The translations under genes were made by a program, and so were the position numbers. Positions 37,004 through 44,824 of a stretch of 64,000 nucleotides of DNA are shown in pieces; position 1 is the first letter of the stretch, and each line of letters starts with the position of its first letter. Origin of the DNA: Thermococcus chitonophagus (GTDB taxonomy: Archaea > Methanobacteriota_B > Thermococci > Thermococcales > Thermococcaceae). Under the pieces are notes generated by a model, which was given only the letters and a program-made list of their open reading frames with translations, ran no database searches and had not been told where the DNA came from. Where the stretch lies: contig NZ_CP015193.1 of the NCBI RefSeq assembly GCF_002214605.1, forward strand, positions 372,001-436,000, read 5' to 3'.

Positions 37004-37105
37004 TTTTTAAACTCCCACCTTCCACCCATGATTGCATGATCACTGGGCATGGCTCGGGGGTGTCCGAGAAAGGAGCCCACCGGGCCCCGTGAGGAGGTGG
37101 AGGAT
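37004..37105 (+). promoter_or_regulatory. rpl44e promoter and GC-rich leader with uORF or RNA structure
   Basis: TTTTTAAAC (37004-37012) is a TATA box that also serves the divergent maf gene. Transcription would begin near 37030-37036. The leader 37041-37090 is about 72% G+C, far above the surroundings. It can form TGGGC/GCCCA (37044-37048 with 37075-37079) enclosing CTCGG/CCGAG (37053-37057 with 37064-37068), or alternatively CGGGG/CCCCG (37055-37059 with 37085-37089). It also encodes an 18-codon uORF from ATG 37036 to TGA 37092 ([18 protein letters not shown]) that ends on the L44e ribosome binding site. Confidence 0.5.
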
Positions 37106-37390
37106 ATGAAGTATCCAAAGCAGATAAGGACTTACTGTCCGTTTTGTAAGAGGCACACCATTCACAAGGTCGAGAAGGTAAAGAAGAGGCCAAGGAGCGA
37201 GCTTAGTGCCGGTCAGAGGAGATTCAGGAGAATCCTTAAAGGTTACGGAGGATTCCCAAGGCCAAAGCCAGAGGGAAGAGAAAAGCCAGTGAAGAAGCTT
37301 GACTTAAGATTCAGGTGTACCGTATGTGGTAAGGCCCACACGAGAGGTAAGGGGTTCAGAGTGAAGAGGTTCGAGCTCGTGGAGGTGTGA
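37106..37390 (+). CDS. rpl44e: Ribosomal protein L44e
   Basis: This is the archaeal/eukaryotic large-subunit ribosomal protein L44e (eL42), near the E site. The 94-residue basic protein has two zinc-finger cysteine pairs, CPFCKRHT near residue 11 and CTVCGKAH near 72, and the conserved [23 protein letters not shown] at 37106 follows GAGGAGGTGGAGG and gives the family N-terminus [11 protein letters not shown]. rps27e follows 4 bases downstream, the usual archaeal pairing. Confidence 0.97.
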   Translation: MKYPKQIRTYCPFCKRHTIHKVEKVKKRPRSELSAGQRRFRRILKGYGGFPRPKPEGREKPVKKLDLRFRCTVCGKAHTRGKGFRVKRFELVEV

Positions 37391-37394
37391 TGCC

Positions 37395-37592
37395 ATGGCG
37401 TTGCCCAAGAACATAATTCCAATGCCAAGGTCAAGATTCCTTAGAGTTAAGTGCATTGACTGTGGTAACGAGCAGATAGTCTTCAGCCACCCTGCAACTA
37501 GGGTCAGGTGCTTGGTTTGTGGGGCAACCCTTGTTGAGCCAACGGGCGGAAAGGGAATAGTAAAGGCTAAGATCCTTGAAGTTCTAGAGTGA
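37395..37592 (+). CDS. rps27e: Ribosomal protein S27e
   Basis: This is small-subunit ribosomal protein eS27, 65 residues. It contains a C4 zinc ribbon, CIDCGNEQ near residue 22 and CLVCGATL near 41, between them the family segment [12 protein letters not shown]. It is co-transcribed with L44e. Its last 26 bases overlap the convergent QueD-like gene. Confidence 0.97.
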   Translation: MALPKNIIPMPRSRFLRVKCIDCGNEQIVFSHPATRVRCLVCGATLVEPTGGKGIVKAKILEVLE

Positions 37593-38028
37593 TCTCGGCG
37601 TAGCTCCTTGGATCTTCCCACACTTTTACCTTAATTTTCCTGACGTTTTTACCTGCTTTCTCCAAAATCCTCTCAGCAAACCACTCCGCCAGATACTCCG
37701 CAGTGACGTTTGGCTTGTCAATAATAACGACTTCGTTTTTTGGCAACTCAAGCCTTTTGCCGTTCTTTTCAACTGTAACGTTCTCTTCGCTCTCCTTGAT
37801 CCACTTTTCGCTGACTATCAGCCTGTGATCCAGCAACTTGGCTAACTCTGAGAGGTGGTTGAAGTCAAATATCATGCCGTTTTCGTTGAGCTCACCCTCG
37901 ATCTCTACCTCGACCCTGTATGTGTGCCCATGAATACGAAGGCATTTACTTTCGTAAGGCAGTTCAAGGAAATGGCTACTGTCGAAGTCCTTAGTCCAGT
38001 AAATTTTCCTAATTACCTTCATTTCCAT
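37567..38028 (-). CDS. 6-pyruvoyl-tetrahydropterin synthase/QueD family protein
   Basis: This T-fold enzyme of 153 residues carries the zinc-binding histidines in FDSSHFLEL and [11 protein letters not shown] and the QueD-type CxxxHGH motif (KCLRIHGH near residue 29). The DHRLIV segment and the Glu of SYAEITLE complete the active site pattern. In archaea such enzymes make 6-carboxy-tetrahydropterin for archaeosine/queuosine-type 7-deazaguanines or act in pterin synthesis; the CxxxHGH motif favours the former. A TATA-like AAACTTTATACTAATTA lies about 25 bases before the ATG, so the mRNA is probably leaderless. Confidence 0.85.
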   Translation of the reverse strand: MEMKVIRKIYWTKDFDSSHFLELPYESKCLRIHGHTYRVEVEIEGELNENGMIFDFNHLSELAKLLDHRLIVSEKWIKESEENVTVEKNGKRLELPKNEVVIIDKPNVTAEYLAEWFAERILEKAGKNVRKIKVKVWEDPRSYAEITLELQGS

Positions 38029-38089
38029 CGAACTATAATTAGTATAAAGTTTAAAAGAGGGTTTCCCTACTCATCACCGGGTGTGAGAG

Positions 38090-39310
38090 ATGATCCTCCA
38101 AGTTGCTCTCGATTTAACCGACATAGAGCAGGCCATTTCTATCGCAGAAAAAGCTGCTCGTGGCGGTGCTCACTGGCTCGAGGTTGGAACTCCCCTCATA
38201 AAGAAGGAGGGAATGAGGGCCGTTGAGCTCTTGAAGAGAAGGTTTCCAGACAGGAAGATTGTTGCAGACTTAAAGACAATGGATACTGGAGCCCTAGAAG
38301 TTGAGATGGCTGCGAGGCATGGGGCTGATGTCGTTTCAATACTTGGAGTTGCCGATGATAAAACGATAAAGGACGCCCTTGCGGTCGCGAGGAAGTATGG
38401 AATAAAGGTCATGGTTGATCTTATAGGGGTAAAGGACAAGGTCAAGAGGGCTAAGGAACTTGAAAAGATGGGAGTCCACTACATCCTAGTTCACACCGGA
38501 ATAGATGAGCAGGCCCAGGGTAAATCACCGCTTGAGGACCTGGAGAAAGTAGTAAAGGCCGTTAAAGTCCCAGTTGCTGTTGCGGGTGGGTTAAATTTAG
38601 AAACAATACCAAAGGTCATAGAGCTTGGAGCGACGATAATTATCGTGGGAAGTGCGATAACCAAGGCCAAGGATCCCGAGGAAGTCACACGAAAGATAAT
38701 TGACCTCTTCTGGGACGAGTACATGAAGACGATAAGGAAGGCCATGAAGGACATAACCGAGCACATTGAGGAAGTTGCAGATAAGCTGAAGCTCGAAGAG
38801 GTAAGAGGATTAGTAGATGCTATGATAGGAGCAAACAAGATATTCATCTACGGAGCTGGAAGAAGTGGTCTCGTGGGTAAGGCATTTGCCATGAGGCTAA
38901 TGCACCTCGACTTCAACGTTTACGTCGTTGGTGAAACCATTACTCCAGCCTTTGAGCCGGGAGACCTCTTGATAGCAATCAGCGGTTCAGGTGAGACCAA
39001 GACCATAGTGGACGCTGCTGAGATAGCAAAGCAACAGGGAGGCAAGGTAGTTGCAATAACCTCATACAAAGATTCAACGCTGGGTAAGCTTGCTGATGTC
39101 GTTGTTGAAATTCCAGGAAGGACTAAGACTGACCTGCCTACTGACTATATAGCGAGGCAGATGCTTACCCAGTACAAGTGGACCGCGCCGATGGGAACTC
39201 TCTTTGAGGATTCAACAATGGTGTTCCTTGATGGGATTATTGCCCTCTTAATGGCCACGTTCCAGAAGACTGAGAAGGACATGAGGAAGAAACACGCAAC
39301 CCTTGAGTGA
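38090..39310 (+). CDS. Bifunctional 3-hexulose-6-phosphate synthase / 6-phospho-3-hexuloisomerase
   Basis: This is a fusion of HPS and PHI, typical of Pyrococcus and Thermococcus. In these organisms, which lack the oxidative pentose phosphate pathway, it runs in reverse to make ribulose 5-phosphate and formaldehyde from fructose 6-phosphate. Residues 1-210 form the HPS TIM barrel (LQVALDLTDIEQAI, VADLKTMDTGALEVEMA, VAGGLNLETIPK). From about 215 to 406 lies a SIS-domain isomerase with FIYGAGRSGLVGKAFAMRL and LLIAISGSGETKTIVDAA. A TATA box ATAAAGTTTAAAAG lies about 30 bases upstream. The product feeds PRPP and nucleotide synthesis. Confidence 0.95.
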   Translation: MILQVALDLTDIEQAISIAEKAARGGAHWLEVGTPLIKKEGMRAVELLKRRFPDRKIVADLKTMDTGALEVEMAARHGADVVSILGVADDKTIKDALAVARKYGIKVMVDLIGVKDKVKRAKELEKMGVHYILVHTGIDEQAQGKSPLEDLEKVVKAVKVPVAVAGGLNLETIPKVIELGATIIIVGSAITKAKDPEEVTRKIIDLFWDEYMKTIRKAMKDITEHIEEVADKLKLEEVRGLVDAMIGANKIFIYGAGRSGLVGKAFAMRLMHLDFNVYVVGETITPAFEPGDLLIAISGSGETKTIVDAAEIAKQQGGKVVAITSYKDSTLGKLADVVVEIPGRTKTDLPTDYIARQMLTQYKWTAPMGTLFEDSTMVFLDGIIALLMATFQKTEKDMRKKHATLE

Positions 39311-39340
39311 TTCTTTTCCTTTTATCTTGGAGGAGGGAGG

Positions 39341-40084
39341 ATGAGACCCGTATTCATTGGGATCGGGAACAATGGAATGAAGGTAGTCTGGGGCATAAAG
39401 TACGGAAATGCAAGGAAATTATTCCTAGATCCTACTTCATACTTATTTCATAAGCAGATATTCCTGAAAAAGCTTGAGGAGATAATGTGGAGAATAGAAA
39501 AAGGAACCCACGTATGGATTATATTTGATAACAAGCCCGTGAACATGGAGATATTAGCTTATATTCTTGATAATTCTCCTTCTGATTTGTTCAAGCTTGC
39601 TTACGTTTTGTCCCCTGGGAAAGAGCTAGTTTTTGAGAATAAACCGTGGTGGGCAGGAAATTTCGAGACCGTGTTCTACGACTCTTTCTGGGAATTTCTG
39701 AGGGGAAGGGAAGAAAAGCCAATTTGGCAGGCTTACCTTGAAGCATCTGCCTCGATAGGTCAGATGTTCACCAAGCTGTACGAGTACCTTAACAATCAAA
39801 TGCTAGTTAATGTTGACCTAGCAGACTTTATGCAGATAGTTAAGGGGTGCAACATTGGGATACTGAGATTGCTAACTTCTGTGGACTTTGATTGGCACTG
39901 GGGCATTTGGGAGAGAGGGTTAATTAACATCCTCGCAAGCGAAGAGACATCCCTCGAGGACGTAACAAGGGTTCTTCAGAGGTTCCAGGATATACTCAGA
40001 GAGAAGGATATAATATGGGGAGTTAAAATGGATAGAGCCATAAAGGGAATGGAAGTACTGGCTCTCTTGGTGAGAAAATGGTGA
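39341..40084 (+). CDS. Divergent FtsZ/tubulin-superfamily-like protein with degenerate GTP site
   Basis: I do not recognise a named family for this 247-residue protein, but its plan matches FtsZ when aligned by eye. The N-terminal VFIGIGNNGMKVVW corresponds to the first Gly-rich loop. HVWIIFD, FKLAYVLSPG and FETVFYDS correspond to successive core strands. A long helix (EASASIGQMFTKLYEYLNN) leads to VNVDLADFMQIVKGCNIGIL, which matches the FtsZ T7 loop (NxDxxD; here N157, D159, D162). The C-terminal EETSLEDVTRVLQRF fits the activation domain. The tubulin signature GGGTGS is absent, as are flanking insertions, so GTP binding is doubtful. GGAGGAGGGAGG precedes the ATG. The end overlaps the HAD gene by 7 bases. 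Confidence 0.55.
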   Translation: MRPVFIGIGNNGMKVVWGIKYGNARKLFLDPTSYLFHKQIFLKKLEEIMWRIEKGTHVWIIFDNKPVNMEILAYILDNSPSDLFKLAYVLSPGKELVFENKPWWAGNFETVFYDSFWEFLRGREEKPIWQAYLEASASIGQMFTKLYEYLNNQMLVNVDLADFMQIVKGCNIGILRLLTSVDFDWHWGIWERGLINILASEETSLEDVTRVLQRFQDILREKDIIWGVKMDRAIKGMEVLALLVRKW

Positions 40085-40737
40085 AGGCAGTGTTCTTTGA
40101 CATCGATGGAACCCTGCTAACGGAGTGGCCTCTCGTGATGACGATCCTCCCCAAGATATACTGGGAGATTAGCAGGAAACTTGGAATTCCCGTTTACAAG
40201 GCAAGGGAGATATTTCTAAGGGAGATAGAGGTTAGGAAGGGAACTTACGAGTGGCATGATTGGAACTTCTTTTTCCGGAAATTTGGCCTCCCTTATAAGT
40301 TTGAGGAGTTCATTGAGGAATATCCCTACAAGGTGGAGTTGTATCCTGGGGTTAGAGAGTTGCTTGAGATCCTAGCGGAAAAGTATAAGCTCGGAGTTAT
40401 AACCAGCGGGCCGAAGTATCAGAGGAAAAAGCTGGAGGTCACCGGGATAATTGAGTATTTTGATGTTGTCGTTACGAGGGACGATGCAAATGCCATAAAG
40501 CCAGACCCCAGGATATTCATAATGGCCCTCGAAAAGGCTGGAGTGAGGCCAGAAGATGCAGTTATGGTTGGTGACAACTTGGAGCAGGACATTCTAGGTG
40601 CTAGAGCCGTGGGCATGAAAGGAGTGTGGGTAAATAAAAAGGGTGAGAATGGTTTTAATGTTCCTCACGTTGAAATAAGATCGATAAGCGAGCTGAAGAA
40701 AGCTCTGGAGGTGCTTGAAAATGAAGAAGATATTTGA
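40078..40737 (+). CDS. HAD-superfamily hydrolase (subfamily IA)
   Basis: This 219-residue phosphatase-like protein has the nucleophile motif FFDIDGTLLTEWP (Asp at about residue 8 and 10), motif II in GVITSGPK, motif III Lys in NAIKPDPRIF and motif IV GDNLEQDILGARAVGMKGVWV. The helical cap between residues 20 and 90 marks subfamily IA. The substrate is unknown, with small phosphate esters likely. It overlaps the preceding FtsZ-like gene and, at its end, a 61-codon gene by 17 bases. Confidence 0.88.
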   Translation: MVKAVFFDIDGTLLTEWPLVMTILPKIYWEISRKLGIPVYKAREIFLREIEVRKGTYEWHDWNFFFRKFGLPYKFEEFIEEYPYKVELYPGVRELLEILAEKYKLGVITSGPKYQRKKLEVTGIIEYFDVVVTRDDANAIKPDPRIFIMALEKAGVRPEDAVMVGDNLEQDILGARAVGMKGVWVNKKGENGFNVPHVEIRSISELKKALEVLENEEDI

Positions 40738-40906
40738 AAGGGAAGGGGTATTCGTCGGATATAAGGAAAGAAGGGTAGAGACGGCTAGGAACGACGTCCT
40801 AGTGCACAGGGAGGAAAACCCCACGAGGCTGTGGTGGGAGTTAAAGGAGGCGATTAAGGGGAAGAGAGTTAAAATAATCGTTTACGAGGTTGAGAAAAGT
40901 GATTGA
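40721..40906 (+). CDS. Small hypothetical protein, 61 residues
   Basis: I do not recognise this protein. It is charged, with the pattern KKIFEREGVFVGYKERRVETARNDV... then a tryptophan-containing NPTRLWWELKE and a C-terminal strand KIIVYEVEK. It could be a small alpha/beta unit. ATG at 40721 follows GGAGGTG with seven bases spacing; a TTG at 40715 is too close. It overlaps both neighbours (HAD gene by 17 bases and the next gene by 8), a layout that suggests translational coupling and argues that it is real. Confidence 0.7.
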   Translation: MKKIFEREGVFVGYKERRVETARNDVLVHREENPTRLWWELKEAIKGKRVKIIVYEVEKSD

Positions 40907-41672
40907 TCATCTAATAGCCACGGACATAGGAGGCAGGGGAGTTCAAGAGTTATACCTCAAATACAAAGCTATTAAGCCGAACTATATAGACAATGCAACG
41001 GACATTCTGCTCTCCTCGAAAGACGTCCTGATAGTTGCTGACTTTCCAATCCCCCCTTTAATGATCCCTGAGACCGATGGCCCCCCTGGGGCACTTGCCT
41101 TAGCTTTAGCATTAGATGAAGTAGGTAAGAAGGCAACGATACTCACGGAGGATATAATTGCAGATGCACTGAAAGAGTTCTACTCAAATATAATAACGGA
41201 AATTCCAAAAAAAGAATTTTCTTGCTTAGTCAGTGTTGAAACCCCAGGAAGGGCAAGTGACGGCAAGTACTACTCGTTCTCTGGTATGGAGATCAGGGTT
41301 AGCCCCTATGATGAACTCTTCATTAAAGCTACAGTTCCTACGATAGGGATCGGAGATGGGGGCAACGAGATCGGCATGGGTAACTTGAACCTTAAAGGAA
41401 AGTACTACTCAATAGTCAAAACCACTGAACTAATAGTTGCCGGCGTCTCTAACTGGGGGGCCTATGGCTTGGTGGCCAATATGTCAATAAGGGAAGGTGT
41501 CAACTTACTCAGGGACTACAATGAAATCGAGGTCGTTAGGGCCCTCGTTAGTGCGGGGGTCATCGATGGGATAAGCAAGAAGAGGGAAGTCACCGTGGAT
41601 GGCCTTCCTATGAGCATACATTCAAGGATTCTTGATCTCCTTAGAGAGATCGTTGAATTCAAAATTCGCTGA
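40899..41672 (+). CDS. DUF4392/D-glutamate cyclase-like protein
   Basis: This 258-residue protein resembles the DUF4392 domain that forms the D-glutamate cyclase activity of mammalian mitochondrial DGLUCY. Conserved features are TDGPPGALALALAL, LVSVETPGRASDGKYYSFSG and the glycine-rich GIGDGGNEIGMGN, followed by SNWGAYGLVANM. D-glutamate cyclisation to 5-oxoproline is a possible reaction; the archaeal substrate has not been shown here. GTG at 40899 is favoured because GAGGT lies eight bases before it; a TTG at 40890 overlaps that site. It ends the cluster and overlaps the convergent HD gene by 14 bases. Confidence 0.75.
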   Translation: MIDHLIATDIGGRGVQELYLKYKAIKPNYIDNATDILLSSKDVLIVADFPIPPLMIPETDGPPGALALALALDEVGKKATILTEDIIADALKEFYSNIITEIPKKEFSCLVSVETPGRASDGKYYSFSGMEIRVSPYDELFIKATVPTIGIGDGGNEIGMGNLNLKGKYYSIVKTTELIVAGVSNWGAYGLVANMSIREGVNLLRDYNEIEVVRALVSAGVIDGISKKREVTVDGLPMSIHSRILDLLREIVEFKIR

Positions 41673-42264
41673 GCTCTTTCTCTAACTGCCTGAGGAACAT
41701 CTCGACAAATTCGTGCCTTTCCTGAGCTATTCTTTTTCCGGTGTTTGTATATATTAAGTCCTTGAGCTTTAGTATCTTCTCCCTGAAGTGCCTTATTGAG
41801 TCCTCTATGCTTCTCCCGTGCTCTCCAGAGTACATGAAGACCCTAGCAATCCCGATGGCACCTAAAGCGTCGATCTTATCAGCGTCGCTGAGAATCTTCG
41901 CCTCTAGCGTTTTAGGCTTAGGCCCAGTAGAGAAACGGTGTGCCTCTATCGCGTGGACTACCTCCTTAACCTTTGGATGGTCTTTAAGAACTTCACCAGC
42001 GATCTTTGCGCTCTCCTCTGCATGATCCTTGATTAGCCCCTTGTCTTCTAAAGGCCTGGCGACATCGTGCAATAAGCTGGCTAAGGCTAAAATCTCTAGA
42101 TCCGCTTCCTCGTGATTTCCAATGTATAGGGATAGCTTTAGAACCCTCAAAGTGTGTGAGAGCCCATGGCTTCCCTCTCCGAGCATCTCTCTAGCCACTT
42201 CCCATGCCCTGACTACTGAAGGCGGAATTTCATCAAAGTATCTTCCCAGGATATCTTCAAGCAT
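41659..42264 (-). CDS. HD-domain phosphohydrolase
   Basis: This 201-residue protein of the HD superfamily shows HGLSHTLRV near residue 36, LASLLHDVARPLED (the HD pair near 67), KDHAEESAKI and the distal Asp in ILSDADKIDALGAIGIARV. This pattern fits metal-dependent nucleotide or phosphate-ester hydrolases. The substrate is unknown. ATG at 42264 is preferred: GGTGAGTGA lies just before it, and TTTTAAAA (42281-42288) is about 20-25 bases upstream. An alternative ATG lies at 42276. Confidence 0.82.
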   Translation of the reverse strand: MLEDILGRYFDEIPPSVVRAWEVAREMLGEGSHGLSHTLRVLKLSLYIGNHEEADLEILALASLLHDVARPLEDKGLIKDHAEESAKIAGEVLKDHPKVKEVVHAIEAHRFSTGPKPKTLEAKILSDADKIDALGAIGIARVFMYSGEHGRSIEDSIRHFREKILKLKDLIYTNTGKRIAQERHEFVEMFLRQLEKELSEF

Positions 42265-42309
42265 TTCACTCACCATACCTTTTTAAAATCCCTAGATTAT
42301 CCCCTTTCG

Positions 42310-42786
42310 ATGAGCGAAATCAAGATAGAGAGACTGAAGTCACTCGATGAGAAGACCCTCAATGAACTAATAAGGGTTTATATGGAAGGGTACAAGGGGC
42401 TTGAAGAATACGGTGGTGAAGGTGAGGATTACGCCAGGAATTACATTTTATGGTGTTGGAAAAAGGCTCCCGATGGCTTCTTCGTGGCTAAAATAGGAGA
42501 TAAGATAGTTGGATTCATTGTTTGCGACAAGGACTGGTTCAGCAAGTATGAAGGAAGAATAGTTGGAGCAATTCATGAATTTGTCGTAGATAAATCGTAT
42601 CAGGGGAAGGGAATTGGGAAAAAGCTGTTGATAACTTGTCTAGACTTCTTAAAGAATTTCAATGACACAATAGAGCTTTGGGTTGGTGAGAAAAATTATG
42701 GGGCAATGAAGCTCTACGAGAAATTTGGGTTCAAGAAGGTTGGGAAGAGTGGTATTTGGATTAGAATGGTCAAGCAAAATTTATAA
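42310..42786 (+). CDS. GNAT-family N-acetyltransferase
   Basis: This 158-residue protein has the GNAT fold. The acetyl-CoA loop is in YQGKGIGKKLLITCL (Q/RxxGxG/A) near residue 105, preceded by the strand AIHEFVVDKS and followed by ELWVGEKNYGAMKLYEKFGFKKVG. The acceptor, whether protein N-terminus or small amine, is unknown. The stop codon lies inside the TATA box of the following tRNA gene. Confidence 0.85.
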   Translation: MSEIKIERLKSLDEKTLNELIRVYMEGYKGLEEYGGEGEDYARNYILWCWKKAPDGFFVAKIGDKIVGFIVCDKDWFSKYEGRIVGAIHEFVVDKSYQGKGIGKKLLITCLDFLKNFNDTIELWVGEKNYGAMKLYEKFGFKKVGKSGIWIRMVKQNL

Positions 42787-42788
42787 AT
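42780..42788 (+). promoter_or_regulatory. TATA box of tRNA-Arg
   Basis: TTTATAAAT lies about 31 bases before the mature tRNA 5' end, the normal archaeal position for a tRNA promoter. It overlaps the stop codon of the acetyltransferase gene. Confidence 0.7.
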
Positions 42789-42800
42789 CGATCTCATAAC

Positions 42801-43097
<297 letters not shown>

Positions 43098-43316
43098 AAG
43101 GATCCACCAATGCCTTAGTACAATGAGTATGCTCTCGGCTTTTAAACCTGAAAATGAGAATTTAATCCAATAGATGAAAGTTTATTAGTCTAAATGTCAT
43201 ATTTGCCTCATGTGTATCCGAATAATTTCCTAAAATCATCCGGGATAAAGGGAAAAAGTTTTAATGTATCATGTAAACATAAATCAGAACGTTAAAATTG
43301 TATGGGGGAATTGAAG

Positions 43317-43895
43317 ATGAGCAAGAGAGTGAAGGTAATTACGGATCCCGAGGTTATTAAGGTCATGCTTGAGGATACAAGGAGGAAAATCCTTCAGCTG
43401 CTGAGGAACAAAGAAATGACCATTTCTCAGCTCAGCGAGATCCTGGGGAAGACACCACAGACCATATATCACCACATTGAAAAGCTGAAGGATGCTGGTC
43501 TAGTCGAGGTCAAAAGGACAGAGATGAAGGGCAACCTTGTCGAGAAGTATTATGGGAGAACGGCCGACGTGTTTTACATAAACCTATACTTAGGTGATGA
43601 GGAACTAAGGTATTTTGCAAGGTCAAGACTAAAGACTAAGCTTGACATTTTCAGAAAACTGGGTTATGAGTTTAACGAGGAGGAACTCCTTGACATAATG
43701 GACAAGATGTTAATGAAGGAGCATGAAGTTAAAGTGAAAATTTCAAAGGAAATGGAAGAGAGGGAAGAGGAATTAAGGGACTTCTCGAATGAGGATATAA
43801 TACATGCTGTGGAATGGCTTGCAATGGCTGAGCTCGGTAGGGATGATGAGTACATAGAATTACTTAAAAAGCTAAGTCGTACATTAAAAAGGTGA
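43317..43895 (+). CDS. ArsR-type winged-helix transcription regulator
   Basis: This 193-residue regulator has an N-terminal winged helix-turn-helix, DTRRKILQLLRNKEMTISQLSEILGKTPQTIYHHIEKLKDAGLVE. About 120 helical residues follow, probably for dimerisation or ligand sensing. No metal-binding cysteines are present, so it is not a metal sensor of the classical ArsR kind. ATG at 43317 is preferred over one at 43302. It starts the cluster with DUF211 and a second, clearly related regulator at 44210-44767. The target is unknown; the palindromic acdA promoter downstream is a candidate. Confidence 0.85.
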   Translation: MSKRVKVITDPEVIKVMLEDTRRKILQLLRNKEMTISQLSEILGKTPQTIYHHIEKLKDAGLVEVKRTEMKGNLVEKYYGRTADVFYINLYLGDEELRYFARSRLKTKLDIFRKLGYEFNEEELLDIMDKMLMKEHEVKVKISKEMEEREEELRDFSNEDIIHAVEWLAMAELGRDDEYIELLKKLSRTLKR

Positions 43896-43904
43896 GAGAG
43901 GGGA

Positions 43905-44210
43905 ATGGCGAAAGGAATAAGACTCTTAGTTTTGGACGTTCTTAAGCCCCACCAACCATTAGTTACCGAATTAGCCCTAGGACTTAGTGAACTTGAAGGA
44001 GTTGAGGGGGTCAACATAACTTTGGTTGAGATAGACAAGGAGACTGAGAACGTTAAGATAACGATCGTTGGAGATAATCTTAATTATGATGAAATTGTCA
44101 GGACTATCGAGGAATTTGGAGGTGTTGTTCACAGCATCGACATGGTTGCTGCGGGTAAAAAGATTGTTGAAGAAGGGGAAACACCCCAGGATAAGTTGGA
44201 GGAGTACTGA
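43905..44210 (+). CDS. DUF211 family protein
   Basis: This 101-residue protein belongs to archaeal DUF211, small ferredoxin-fold proteins found mainly in euryarchaea. It begins KGIRLLVLDVLKPHQPLVTELA and has the ITLVEIDKETENVKITIVG strand pair. The function is not known to me with certainty. It lies 9 bases after one ArsR-type gene, and its stop overlaps the ATG of the next (TGATG). This suggests that it works with these regulators, perhaps as a ligand or partner sensor. Confidence 0.8.
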   Translation: MAKGIRLLVLDVLKPHQPLVTELALGLSELEGVEGVNITLVEIDKETENVKITIVGDNLNYDEIVRTIEEFGGVVHSIDMVAAGKKIVEEGETPQDKLEEY

Positions 44211-44767
44211 TGTGTAGGAAGGATGTAATGATAATTTCAGATCCAAAGCAACTAAAAGTGCTTTCAGACCCTACAAGAATCAAAATACTTAGTCTTTTAA
44301 GGAATCATCCAATGACAATTTCAGAGATAGCCCAAACCCTAGGAAAAGATAGATCGACAATATACAGACATATAAAAGCCCTTGAGGATGCCGGTTTAGT
44401 GGAAGAAGTTGAAAAACTGGGCAATGAAACGGTTTATGGTAGGGTAGCACTCCTTTTCTTAGTTAGGGTGGGTCCAAGCAAGGACGTGGAGGAGTTTAGA
44501 AGGACTTACCTCATAAGAGAAATGGCCAAGTTGATAAGTATACTGGAGGAGGCGGGTGTTGGGATAAAGGATAAAGAAAAATTTACTCGAATACTTGAGG
44601 AGGTATTCAACGCTATAGAGCTGGATTCACAACCTTTGATTGAGAAAGTAGCTAAGGTAGATCTCAATGAAATAACCCTCATTCACTTCCTAAATTTCCT
44701 GACGTTCCTGTACTCTCATAAGTATGTCGAAAAATCAAAAGAGCTCTTTAAGCTTTTGGATATTTAA
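44210..44767 (+). CDS. ArsR-type winged-helix transcription regulator, paralogue of 43317-43895
   Basis: This 185-residue regulator has a winged helix-turn-helix, DPTRIKILSLLRNHPMTISEIAQTLGKDRSTIYRHIKALEDAGLVE, closely similar to the upstream regulator. Its C-terminal helical region differs. ATG at 44210 follows GGAGGAGT with good spacing and overlaps the DUF211 stop; another ATG at 44228 is possible. The acdA promoter with a perfect inverted repeat starts only 12 bases after its stop, so it may regulate that gene. Confidence 0.85.
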   Translation: MCRKDVMIISDPKQLKVLSDPTRIKILSLLRNHPMTISEIAQTLGKDRSTIYRHIKALEDAGLVEEVEKLGNETVYGRVALLFLVRVGPSKDVEEFRRTYLIREMAKLISILEEAGVGIKDKEKFTRILEEVFNAIELDSQPLIEKVAKVDLNEITLIHFLNFLTFLYSHKYVEKSKELFKLLDI

Positions 44768-44778
44768 TCCAAGTTGGA

Positions 44779-44800
44779 AAGTTTTATATATGTAAAACTT
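44779..44800 (+). promoter_or_regulatory. Palindromic promoter/operator of the acyl-CoA synthetase gene
   Basis: AAGTTTTA (44779-44786) and TAAAACTT (44793-44800) form a perfect inverted repeat around TATATG. The TATA box TTTTATATA lies inside it, about 38 bases before the ATG at 44825, so transcription should start near 44810. A dimeric winged-helix regulator bound here would block TBP. GGTGGT precedes the ATG. Confidence 0.6.
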
Positions 44801-44824
44801 CTCTCCTCGGTTAGGTGGTTTCAC

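Noticed and set aside
36984..37193. Upstream extension of Maf by 70 codons on the minus strand
   Set aside because: It crosses the L44e promoter, leader and first codons, has a proline/serine-rich composition unlike Maf, and a TATA box lies just before the ATG at 36983.
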